Below, piece by piece: positions 44,780-55,310 of a stretch of 64,000 nucleotides of DNA. Location of the stretch: NCBI GenBank assembly GCA_027625915.1, contig JANTQA010000047.1:6448001-6512000 (forward strand), read 5' to 3'. Every line of letters begins with the position of its first letter. Position 1 is the stretch's first letter. A program made the translations under genes and the position numbers. The DNA is from Anaeramoeba flamelloides (Eukaryota > Metamonada > Anaeramoebidae). The notes under the pieces were generated by a model. That model was not told the origin of the DNA. It saw only the letters and a list, made by a program, of their open reading frames with translations, and searched no databases.

Positions 44780-47700
44780 TTATTTTTCTTCTTGATTTTT
44801 GCTTGTATTATTTTTTACATTTTTTTTACTTTTGCCTTTATTTTGGATATTTTTATTTTTTTTTTCATAATCCCTTTTAGGTTGATTATATGAATTATTG
44901 TAATAATTATTATAATTATTGTAATAATTATTATAATTATTATATCTGTTATTATAATTGTTATATCTGTTATTATAATTGTTATATCCCCAATTATTAT
45001 AATTATTGTAATATCTACCGTTGTTATAGCTGTTGTAATTGTTATCATAGCGGCGGTAGTATCCACGTGGTTGGTAATTTCTTTGGTATGTTCTATTATA
45101 ACGGCGGTATTGATTATTATAATTTCGGTTATAATTTGGTTTATTAACTCTTCCTTTTGTTTTTTCCGTAACAGAATTTGTTCCGAATGTTTCTTTATTT
45201 AATTTAAATTCTTCATTTCTTTCGATTTTTAGAGTCCTTTGTGTTTTTCTCTCTCTTAATCCGATTATTAAATTATCAAAAAAGCTTTGTTTTGGGCTAT
45301 AAATATTTTCAACATCTTTTATTTGTTCAATTTGTTTTTTTTCTGATTTTCTGAGTTTACTTTTACCTTCTCCCGATGCTAATTCTTTAACCTTTTCAGT
45401 AATTTCTAATTCAAATTTCTCTTTATCAAATCTTTGGTTCATTTCTTCAAATTTAAATTCTTCAGTTAATGATTTGTCTGGTTTTTTCTTTGGATCAACT
45501 TTATATTGTTGTCCCTCATGAAATATTCTACCTCTACCCCTTCCTCGTCCTCGTCCTCGTCCCCGTCCCCTGCCTCTACCCCGTCCCCTGCCTCTACCCC
45601 GTCCCCTGCCTCTACCTCGTTCCATTCCAGTTTTTTTATAAATATCTTTAATAAACCCTCTTCCTCTATATCTTCCCCTACTGCTATGATCATAAATTTT
45701 TTTTTGGGTGGAAGATTTTGTTTTATCACTTTTTTTAGATGTTTTTTTTTTCGTTATTTTTGATCCTGTTTCTTTTTTTATAACTTTTGTTTTTTTTTTA
45801 GTTGGAGCTTTTTTTGGTTTGGTGACAGATTTTCTGATCTTTTTTTTTTTTTCTTTTTCTTCTTCTTCATCATTATCCGATTTTTCTTTTTGCTATAGAA
45901 TAGATTTTTTTCAGTTTTGATAGAATAAAGTTAATAGTTAATTAAATTTCAAACCTTCAATATTTGTTATGTTATCATTTGAAATTATTTTGGATATTTC
46001 TTTAAAAAAAATAAAATAAATAAAAGATCATTTGTATAAAATAATAAAATATGTGTAAGCAAAATTCAAATTCTTTAGGACTTGTCAATGATTTCTTTTT
46101 ATAATGTAAAACAATTATAAAATTATATTCTTACTAATATTCAATCATCAATATTAGAAGATAGCCTGTGTCAAGATTTGGATGAATTGAGAACCTTTTA
46201 TAAATTTAAAAGCATTTGAAATTAAATTGGTTTTATTAGAAAGAAAATTTAATTTTTCACTAAAGATTGCAATTTTATCCATCATTTTCTTTGGGAATGG
46301 TATCTTGCTTTTTTTTAATTTAAGAAATAGAAAAAAATCAAACAATAAAAAGTATTTAAAATGGGTAGGCTCAACTTCCATTTTAAAATTTTGAAATTTC
46401 ACAAATTATATATCCGATATTCTTATGTTAATGATCAAAATAAAGCCAAATCAAAATTTTGCAACAGATGGCGAAAATTATCTCTAATTTTTAAAATTAT
46501 AGAATATATCGATCATTTTCTTTGGGACTGCCAATTCTATGAAAATAATCAAAATTTTTGATTAATGGCCTAATTCAAATAAATAAAAATAAAAAAACTA
46601 AAGAATAGTATCTTTGATATTATTCAAAATCAAAAATCTTTATTTAACTTGTTATTAGAAGTTACTGCGATTGAAAATTCGGATTCATTATTAAAATTTC
46701 TAAACAAAATTTTAAAAAACTAGCTAAGTGTCATCAAGTGACGTAGAGTGTAGTAGAGTGCCTAGGTTTTTTTTAATTCAAAAGAATAGAGTAAAATCAA
46801 AGATTTAACTCAATTTTTTTAAATTCTGGAAAAGCTCAAGGCAGTTTTTTTTAATTTTTGAAATAAATCGAAAATTTAATAAATTTTCATTATCGAAATT
46901 AAAAAAATAAAATATGGGAATTCTAGTTAAGGAAATAGGTACATTTTACCATTTTTGAAAATTTTAATTGTGTAGAACACTTACTGAAAAAAATATTTTT
47001 TGAGTGCCACCATAGGATATTTAAACTTTGAAACCAAAATACCCTTCATTACTCCATTTGTAGAAAAGAAAATGAACCCAAAATAAATCAGAGCTGAATC
47101 TTTTAATTTTCAATTTTTTTGGAACATTTTTTTGATTAAATTTTTGGTTTTATTGAATTTGGTTTTGGATCGAGGAATGTTTTCTGAGTGTATTATTGTA
47201 ATTAATCCTATAATAAACCAAAAAAAATAGACCTGAAAAGGTGTAAATTTGAAACAAATATTTTCTTTTCGAAGACCCAAAAAGAAAGATCCCCTTTCCA
47301 AAGAAACTTGTTGAAATCAAGAATGAAAAAAAAAAAAAAATTCAAATTATATTTTTGAAGATTTTTTTTCTTTATCTTCTTAATTTGGATGAATCCAACC
47401 AAGTCATAACCTTGGATTTCTCTCATCATTTCCTATTTATTATTTTTTGACTAAAACACATTATTTTACAAATTTGTTTTCAAATTTCTTTTTTCAAATA
47501 TTTTATCAAAACAAGCACAAACAAAGAATACTGTTTCAAAAATTAAAATAAAGAGGATTGAATTCTCGAAATCAAAAAATAAAACTACAAAAAGTTGAAC
47601 CCAAAGAAAAAGAAAATATTATGAAAAAATCTAAAGTAAGATTCAGGATTATTTTGTGTTTTTCAATTTACTAGAAAATAAATAATTTTCAAATCAAATA

Positions 47701-50700
47701 AATATGCCCAATAAATCTTTATTTCTGAAGAAGTATTTAAACAATGTTCTATTTAAATAAAAAAAGAAAAAATAAACTATTTTTCAGTCAAAGTGACCTA
47801 GTTGTAATGAATGAATTATATGTGATTAAAGGATTTGAATGGATATTAGAAGAAAATATTTATTTTGGAAATTTCAAAATTGAAATCATTTTTTCTCATT
47901 TTTGCTTTTTTTTTCTATTTTTTTTTTTTTTTGATAACTAATTGGTTTGCAAATTTTTTTATTGCAAGATCTTTAACCACTGTGTAAAAATGTGTTATTC
48001 TATTGTTATTGAAACAGTGAAAATGATTGTCAAAAAATCCATATTGATTTCTATTGGAATTTTGTTGGATCTTTGATTGAAGATCAAAATAAAAATTCTT
48101 GTTTTTCTTTATAGAATGGTGTAATAAGAATTTTGATTTTTTCATTTTTTAAGAAAATTCATTGATTGATTAGATTTAAACTAGATTCCAAAAATTTGGA
48201 CACAGTTTAAACAGTGAAAAGAACATCATTACTGCACTTTAAATTCAAATTGGAAAGAATTTTGATTTTACAAAATATTTCATTTTTTGTCTTTTTTGTT
48301 TTGTTTTCATTTCCTTTTTTCCAGTTACGTAATCTGTTTGGTTAGATCTCGAATTTTTTTTTCAATGGTTGATAGAAGGTTAGTGTTGAGTTTGTTAAAT
48401 TGGAAAATGACATACAATTGGTAGATGGTATCTTAACATTTGATGGATCAACAATTGTTGGTGAAATTTCAACAAATTTACCAATACATTTTTTGTTCCG
48501 CTCGTTTCATTATTTTGGACACACCTGTTTTTATTTTTGAGTTTTATATTTTTTTCATTTGTCTGGATTAAAATGATTACTTAATAAAACATTAATACTG
48601 GGTAACTTAAATGAGGTTTTATATTAGGTTTGGAAAAATACAATAAATTGGGTTTTATTTTGCCTATTTTTGATTTTGGGTGTGTCCAAATTTTTGGAAC
48701 GGGGTTTACTTCAGACGGATATCAACTATTCTTTAATCTGTATTATTATTCTACTTGTTTCTTCTTTATTTATACTTCAAATTTTAATTATAAAAAATAA
48801 TTGATATTTGAAAAAATTTTTGGGGCACTTTGACAAAAGCAAAGTTTATATTGAAAAAGTTTCTATATTGAAGATCTTTAAAAGTTTAGTTTGTTTTAAT
48901 CATTAATGATAGAATTCAATAATTTATATAATTGCTGTTCTAAATCCAAACAATCATTATGTTTCTTTTTATAATATTAAATTTTAAAGAAGTGCTGGGG
49001 ATTTAAAAGAAAGTCAGTGCCGACTTTTCAAAATATTTTTTTTTATTTTACTTTTTTGAATTTTCTTTTTTAATAGAGTATAATTTTTAATATTTCACTT
49101 GTACAAAAATGGTTTCTTAATTTTTCATGTTTTTTTTTGATAAGAATTTAACAAAAATGTAGCTCAATATATAACTACACAAGATTTGAATAGAGTTTAA
49201 TTCAAAGCTGTTTTAAAAAAAAAAAAAATGTTTCAAAAATTGATTTATTTTTATTTATATACCCTCGTGCATCTTAACTAAAAATGAAAAATTGTACAAT
49301 TTTTTACATCAAGTGTCTATTATTTGTTAAACTCTTCGATGAAAAATGTTCAAAAATATACAGTTGTTTGAAAAAACTTCGGGCTAAAAGTCGTAAAAAG
49401 TGTAATTAACAATTATTAAAAGAGTGAATCAAACAGCACGAGTGGCAGTCTTTTTGTTACTTTTTTTTTTTACTCCAATTTTTTAAACAGATGGACAAAC
49501 AATTTATTGAATTTCATTTTTTTTAAAAAATTATGAAAAAATAAATTTATTTTTTTTGAACTGTTTTTACTGTAGAGTATTGAAAAAAACTACAGGGCAT
49601 GAAAATAAACCCTGACAAGATTTTTAATTGTTAATATTAGTAAAATTGTTGTATAATTGCTTTTATTTGAAATCAAATCCTTTTTACAGTCAGTTCCACT
49701 TTTAAGACACAAACTTTGAAGGAAATTTAAGGAACAAAAAAGATCTCAAATTAAGGCACATTTTTTGGAATTTTGTGTTGTAATTTGAGATTTTTTTTTG
49801 TGCCTTAAATTTTGTGGAAAGTTTGTGGATCAAAAAGTGGAACTGAAAGTATAAATAACCAATTTTTTTATGAACTTGGTTATAAACCTACCTAAAGTTC
49901 GTTAAAGTGGGGTATCTATAGAATACTCATTTAATTGTTTGATAGCCGTAAATAGATCTACTTTTTTTGAAAAATAATCGAGTTTTATTGAGGTTTGTTA
50001 TGAATTTGGAAAATGATAATTTTTATTCTTGTTTTTTGATTGATTGAATAATGTTTTGAACAAGTGTAATTTAATTAATTATCATTCTAATAAGTGGGTG
50101 AGTTATAATTTTAAAAAATTTGTTTCATAAAAAAAGGATTTGATTGAAAATAAAAGCAATTGCACAACAATTTTACTAATATTAACAATTAAAAATCTTG
50201 TCAGGGTTTATTTTTGTTTCCAGTATTTTTTTTCAATACTCTATATTATTTTTTCCTTTTTCTTTCAATATTTTTTTTCACAATTAAAAAATAAAGTACA
50301 AAAACGATGATTTTTTAAAAAAAGTAGGCTTTTTGTTTCTCAGCTTTTTTCCCCTAGAATTAATAATAAGGTTGGTTTAAAAAACTCCGGACTAAAAGTT
50401 TTTTAAAGTGCAACCAAAACTACTTTAAACAAGCGAATTATATAATCTGAAGTCTCTCTTTTAAAATTTTTAGTCCCAAGTTTTTAAAAACAGCCATATA
50501 AACAAAATTAGTTTTAAATTTGAAACCTTTTTTTTTTTTTTTCATTTAAATTCAAAAAAGAAAAGATTATTTGGCTTAAATTTAAAAAACAAAAACAAAA
50601 CAAAGTACATTTGAATCTAATTGTTTTTTTCTTTCAAAAAAAAACGGTGACTATTTTGTATCATTTTTCAAGATTAAAGTTGTATGATTATTTTGAAATT

Positions 50701-51320
50701 GTTCTTTTACTCGTCTCATAACTTTGAAGTCAAATGAGTATAATAAAAATCAAATAGATCTTTTTAGTTTTCACTTTGATTTAATTGAAGAGAGATCAAA
50801 AATGAGAAGAAAAATATGAAAAAGACAAAAAATTGAAAAAAAAAAACAAAACCACACAAAAAGTAATTTGTTTTTTTGTTTCTGTTTCAAGAAGAAAGTT
50901 AATAATTCTTACCGAAATAATAGCAGAGTCTAGTTGTGAAATATCTTCTGGTGGTAAAAGGGTGAGTTTTAAGATATCACTAGCACGGAATTTTATAAAG
51001 TTATAAACAAGATCGTTTCCTTGAATTTCTTGAGCGTCCTTACTCCTGCCTTCTGTTCCATAAAACCGAACTATTGAAAAGTAAGAAAAATGTTGGAAAA
51101 AAAAGAGAAATAAATCTTTCTTTTCTTGGTTAGTTGTTTTATTTGTTTTTGTTTTTATTTTTTTTTGTGATAAAAAAAAATAAAAAGAATTAAATTAAAA
51201 CTTACCATTTGATAGTTCGACAGATGATTCCTGTGAATTTATCTCTGACAAAATCCCTTCATAACGAATCATTCGTTTAGAGATCAGACTTACTTTTGAT
51301 CCCAAATAATTTTGAGCCAT
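44780..51320 (-). CDS. LSM14: LSM14/Scd6/RAP55 family P-body protein
   Basis: Three exons on the minus strand: 51320-51206, 51070-50913 and 45892-44780, giving 461 aa with all frames kept. The family binds mRNA and links DDX6-type helicase and decapping factors in P-bodies, repressing translation. Residues 1-80 are the Lsm domain: YLGSKVSLISKRMIRYEGIL, then VRFYGTEGRSKD and FIKFRASDILKLTLLPPED. Residues 95-165 are a Lys-rich linker. Fifteen RG dipeptides follow (183-213), then the FDF region EEFKFEEMNQRFDKEKFEL (235-253), the FFD box YSPKQSFFDNLI (289-300) and the TFG box (316-329, NKETFGTN). The C-terminus is a Tyr/Asn/Arg-rich low-complexity tail. An RG tract before rather than after FDF is unusual. 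The 3' exon alone looks like an RG-rich protein of unknown type; only the boxes reveal the family. Intron 2 is 5020 nt. Confidence 0.93.
44860..45130. repeat. Coding low-complexity array (YNNYNN) in LSM14
   Basis: Imperfect TATAATTATTG-type units in the plus reading encode NYNN, NYNNR and NYNNYY repeats on the minus strand: the prion-like tail of LSM14. Such Tyr/Asn tracts favour condensate formation, which fits a P-body protein; this last point is inference. Confidence 0.8.
45529..45624. repeat. 18-bp coding minisatellite encoding the RG tract of LSM14
   Basis: Three near-identical 18-bp units (coding strand GGTAGAGGCAGGGGACGG), with shorter GGACGA units beside them, encode the 15 RG dipeptides. 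The tract is GC-rich in an AT-rich genome, so its length is probably variable between strains. Confidence 0.85.
46375..46561 (+). pseudogene. LINE ORF2 C-terminal fragment, second copy
   Basis: Plus-strand reading gives ILKFHKLYIRYSYVNDQ and KIIEYIDHFLWDCQFYENN, aligning with RYYYV...FC and INHFLWLCPSYEKN of the fragment at 41034-41345. The first two zinc cysteines are partly lost. It lies antisense to LSM14, in its intron 2. A weaker FIHHFLWEW echo at about 46270 suggests that part of the motif is duplicated. Confidence 0.5.
46725..46915. repeat. Family E serial-hairpin repeat, copy 3 (short)
   Basis: Starts with GTGACGTAGAGTGTAGTAGAGTGCCTAGG-like words, then one AATTCAAAAGAATAGAGTAAA hairpin and one AAATAAATCGAAAATTT hairpin. 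Lies in LSM14 intron 2, immediately before CP copy 3. Confidence 0.6.
46927..47738 (+). mobile_element. Family CP TIR element, copy 3, right end missing
   Basis: Left end GTTAAGGAAATAGGTACATT; the body is uninterrupted and serves as the empty-site reference for B2 and D1. The part 47598-47690 is almost identical to 16945-17035, the coding-like piece that ends in a GTAAGATTCAG donor-like site. It stops near 47738, short of the terminal repeat. Confidence 0.65.
47775..48846 (+). mobile_element. Family F TIR element, copy 3, split by G
   Basis: TA outside both ends (47773-47774, 48847-48848). Left end AACTATTTTTCAGTCAAAGT; right end inverse of the AACTTTG...TCAAAGTGCCCC type. Colinear with F copy 1 apart from the 528-bp G element at 48179-48706. 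In LSM14 intron 2. Confidence 0.75.
48179..48706 (+). mobile_element. Family G TIR element, copy 3, inserted in F
   Basis: Ends contain TTCCAAAAATTTGGACACAC and its exact inverse, with TA outside both (48177-48178 and 48707-48708). An internal extra end-motif copy (TTTTGGACACACC) is near 48517, as in the other two G copies. F copy 1 is continuous here. The end motif resembles those of Tc1-like elements. Confidence 0.8.
49573..50244. mobile_element. Family J TIR element, copy 2, split by K
   Basis: Colinear with J copy 1 at 32486-32989 except for the 163-bp K element. Inverted ends GAGTATTGAAAAAAACTACA and AGAGTATTGAAAAAAAATAC. In LSM14 intron 2. Confidence 0.8.
49687..49849. mobile_element. 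Family K foldback MITE, copy 2, inserted in J
   Basis: CAGTCAGTTCCACTTTTAAG on the left and its inverse on the right; nearly the whole 163 bp folds on itself. TA flanks both ends (49685-49686, 49850-49851), and J copy 1 has the single TA (CCTTATTATAAATAACC). Confidence 0.85.
50371..50494. mobile_element. Family L short TIR element
   Basis: Ends TTTAAAAAACTCCGGACTAA and its near-inverse (TTAGTCCCAAGTTTTTAAAA), 124 bp. A related single end (AAAAAACTTCGGGCTAAAAG) occurs alone at 49375. In LSM14 intron 2. Confidence 0.55.
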
Positions 51321-52818
51321 TTTAGAGTTCTAAAGAAAATTTGCTAAGGTAGAAAAGAAAAAAAAATGAAAATACAAATTATATTTAAACATTATTAAAT
51401 GTAATTTACGAAACGAACCTTATACTCTTTGAAAGTTTTGGAAATTGTGGAAAGTTTTATAAAGGTCCTGTGATTTTTTCCACTAGTTTTGGACAATTCA
51501 ATGGGATCATATTTCTAATTGATTATTATTTTTAATTCTGAGTCTCATTCAGGATTCTTACTTCCATGTTTATTTAAAATCCATAGATCTCCCCTATGAT
51601 ATTTCAAATAATAAAGAAACAAACAGATAAATATAGAATTTGAATTCTGATTATTTCCTTATAAAAAATTTTCGTAGTTCAATTATAAATTGGAAAAATT
51701 TTTACTTCTTAATGAATTTCCTTTTTCAAATAGAACCAACAATTAACAGTGAACTTCTTATGAGAACTGTGTTTGAAAAAGAAAATTACAAAAAGGAAGT
51801 GAAAATTTTAATCACTGTTTAGACTGATATTTGAATAATAAAAGGGAAAAAAATTTAACTTCCTTTTTCATTTTTCATTTTTCAAAAAAAGGTTTTTTCA
51901 AAAAAATAGATTGGGATTTGTTTTCGTTATTTGCTTGTTTGTTTGTTCTTTTTACCTGGGAGCTTTGGGTTCAACTAAGAAATCTAAGTAAATGACAAAT
52001 TCTTAATTGAAAATTCTGAAAATCCGATGAAATTTAAACCCATTTGTAATTCAAATGCCAATAAAAAGTAAAAAAAGGAACATGATAATTATGGGTACTG
52101 TTTCCCTTGGAGGGTTTTTTTAGTAACAGTGTTGTTTTACATTCACTTTTCAAAAATAAAATTCATTCTGAAGAAATTGGACAAAAAAAAATATTAATAT
52201 TCAAATTGAAATTTATCAAAAAATTGAAAATTATAAAATAGAAATTTTTTCAAAAAAATAACTTTAAGGAAATTAAAGAAAAATTTCAAATATTAAAGTA
52301 GGTAAAACTTGTTAAAGTAAAATGTAAAAAAAATAAGAAGAACAACTTGAGGAATTAATTTGCATTTATAGATTTGTCATGACAATTCGAATTTTGGAAA
52401 AATCAAATTTTGGCCGGATCTAAGAATAAAACTATTGTGAAAATTGAGAGAATTATAATTTTTTCTTTTTTGTAAAAGAAATTAAAAGTAGGTAAATTTA
52501 AGTGAGATTATTGAACACTTTCAAGAGGTTTTTTTTATCACAATTTCGAAATTTTCACCTGAAAAATGAGTCTTAAAGTTACTAATTATTTCAGTTTGAT
52601 TATTTAAAAGCTAAAAAACAATTTTATATTTTACCATTAGATCAAGAATAGTAATTATTTTGTAAACTATTAGTATCTTTTAGTTTTATTATTTCAGAAT
52701 TTCGATTTCAAACCCAAAATAAAAAAAGAATATCTAAGACTTTTCCTAATATTTTTTCCAGTTACTGTTTAAAGTTTGATATATTATAAAAATTGAACTT
52801 GTACTTGACAATTACTGA
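51321..52818. other. Region upstream of LSM14
   Basis: Presumed LSM14 promoter side. The part 51700-51900 has Q-like words (GAAGTGAAAATTTTAATCAC, ATATTTGAATAATAAAAGGG). No gene seen. Confidence 0.4.
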
Positions 52819-54262
52819 GTATTTCCAACCCCTGAAATTTAAAAAAAAAAATATCTTGTATTGGGTGTTGTAACTTATTATTTTGGTTCTTATCTGATTG
52901 ATTTTGAACTTGGTAGGATTTATAATAGTGGTGCAAAAAGGCAATTTTTGGCTATTTATTTCTTTTTTTTTCCGAAATCTGTATTTATAAGTGTATGTCT
53001 AAGGGCTAATGATTAGAAGTTATTTAGCTAAAATTGGATTTGGGTGGTTAATTGGAATATTTATATTCCTTTTACTCAATTACCAAAAAAAATAATAAAT
53101 TTTTTGAAAAGGCCCAAATAAAGTCGAAAAGAAAAATATCAAATTAAACTGTGTTTCAGTCGAAGGGGTCAAATGTTTTTTTCAAATATCAATTATTTTA
53201 TATACTTGGCCTTTGAAGAATAAATAAGAAATAAACCGAATAATACACATCAAAGAATTGTTGATATATACCCAACATAAAACTAATTAATTAATAAATT
53301 TTCTAAAAAATTGAAAAACTTAAATTCTTTGGCCATATTGAGAAAAACAAAATGTTGGTTTTGAACTTCTACTGGTATTTGAATAATAAATAATAACCAT
53401 TTTTAAATTCATTTTTCATACTTTTCTTTTAGAAACCAAGTCCCCAAACGAAGTGTGTTGGTATTTGTGTTCTCTATTTGAAAAAGGAAATGAAAATGAA
53501 GTGAAAATGAAGTGAAAACTGTTTCCTATTTATTAAACAAATATCAAGATCAAAGATTGAATAGAATTCCAATAGAAATCAATATGATTTCTCAACAATC
53601 ATTTCCATGGTTTCAATAACCTTAGAATAACACATTTTTACCAAGTGATTATTGATCTTGCTTTAAAAAAATTTTTTGCAACTGAATGACGTTTTAAAAA
53701 AAAACAAAAATGTGCAAAAAATGATTTCAATTTGGAAAATTTCCAAAACAAAATTTTTCTTCTAATATTTATGCAAACAATTTAAACACATGTATTTCAA
53801 CCATTACAACAGGGTCCCTTTGATTGAAAAATAGTTGATAATAGAAAAAATCAATTTCTTTATTAACTTACTTAGCCTACCAGAGAATTCCACACATAAT
53901 ACAAGACAACCATTTTGGGAAAAAAAATGAAACATTAAAATAGTATAACATGACTTCTAATTGGGAACCAAATTGAAAACTCAAAGAAAGATCTAAGCTA
54001 TTTCCAAAAAAGTGGGGCAGATTTATTTTACATACCAAAAATCAAAATTTATACTTAAGTATCTTCCAATCTAAAGCCTTAGACATACATTCATCAAAAT
54101 ATTTCCAAAAAAAAACGAAAATAAATAGCCAAAAATTGAACTTTTTTAACACTATTTTAATGTATAACAAGTTCAAGATTGAACAGATAAGAACGAAAAT
54201 GAAATTTAACTCGCCCAAATACAAGATATTCTTGTTTTAAATTTCAGGGATTGAAAACCTTA
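52819..54262. mobile_element. Family O TIR element, copy 2, carrying an F element
   Basis: Left end (CAACCCCTGAAATTT..., ATCTTGTATTGGG, then TTGGTTCTTATCTGATTGAT) is mirrored at 54180-54262, more than 100 bp each side. F copy 2 (53147-53836) sits inside. Without F it is about 750 bp. The part 53905-54000 has B-like words and may be another small insertion. Confidence 0.7.
53147..53836 (-). mobile_element. Family F TIR element, copy 2, inserted in O
   Basis: AACTGTGTTTCAGTCGAAGG on the left, inverse of AACTATTTTTCAATCAAAGG on the right; TA precedes the left end. 690 bp, reverse orientation to F copy 1 and close to it throughout. Confidence 0.75.
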
Positions 54263-55180
54263 TACTATTTATTTTTTTAAAATTCTTTTCAAAATCTCTT
54301 ATTGATTTTTTTTGTTTATGTTAGATTTTTAAATTTGAAAATGAGTTTTTGAATTAAATTTCTTCAGAAATAAAAATCTTTTGAGGAATTGAAAGTTAAA
54401 CAAAACAATAACAAAACAGTTTCAAGGTTTAAACCTTGTACTTCAACCAATTCTTTACGCAATTAACAATTTTTTTAAAAAGTCGATGACTCATCTTTCA
54501 AAATTGATTTGGCCTTAGGTAAACGATCAAATTTCAAATGAGAGGTTTTGTCTAGACAGAAGAAAAAAAAATTACAACGTTTGAATTAAAAAAAACAAAT
54601 TTGAGACTCCCTTCAACTTATTTTTTCTCAAATAATAATTCCATTATGCTACCTTCTGCTTAATTTCTTTGAAATCACAACCTTTTGATCAGATTTAAGA
54701 ACTTTTTGAGATTCACTATCGATTTGTCACTTGCATGGTTTGAGTCTTGCAAGACCATACCTCTCCACCAAAAAAATGTTTTTCATTTGATTCATTATTT
54801 ATAAAATTTTCGAATCATTTGTGTGTTTATTGATTGAAATAATATTTAAAGAAACCAAAACCCTGAAAAGGGTTCTGAAAAACTTAAAATTCTCTTCTCC
54901 ACAAAAAAAGATTCAGAAAAATATATGACGAACCTCAAAAAAATTAAATCTTGAAAAAATGATAAATGGAATAATAATACCTATTTTTAACGATTAATAT
55001 TTAAGATTCACATGCTAGACTTTCAAAAGGAATTTCTCTGTTCAGAACCAAACTGGCTATTCATAACTTTAAGTTCTTTCAACTAAATTCCGATTATTTT
55101 ATCCCAAAACTTAAAATCATTTTTTAGGTTTTATCTCTTATCAATTTATTTTTATTTTTTTATAATTCAAACCAAAAACA
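54263..55180. other. Upstream region of the DCN1-like gene
   Basis: Presumed promoter side. No repeat ends and no recognised motif; ends in the T-rich leader just before the DCN1-like start codon. Confidence 0.4.
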
Positions 55181-55278
55181 ATGGAAAACCTAACTGAGAA
55201 CCAAAAAGAAACAGTAACAACTTTTATTGTTATTACAAATACATCGTTTGATTTACTTTGTTTTTTTAATTCTGATCC

Positions 55279-55310
<32 letters not shown>

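Noticed and set aside
45466-45920. Several frames on both strands over the RG tract
   Set aside because: Shadows of the LSM14 exon in other frames; the FDF, FFD and TFG boxes fix the true frame.
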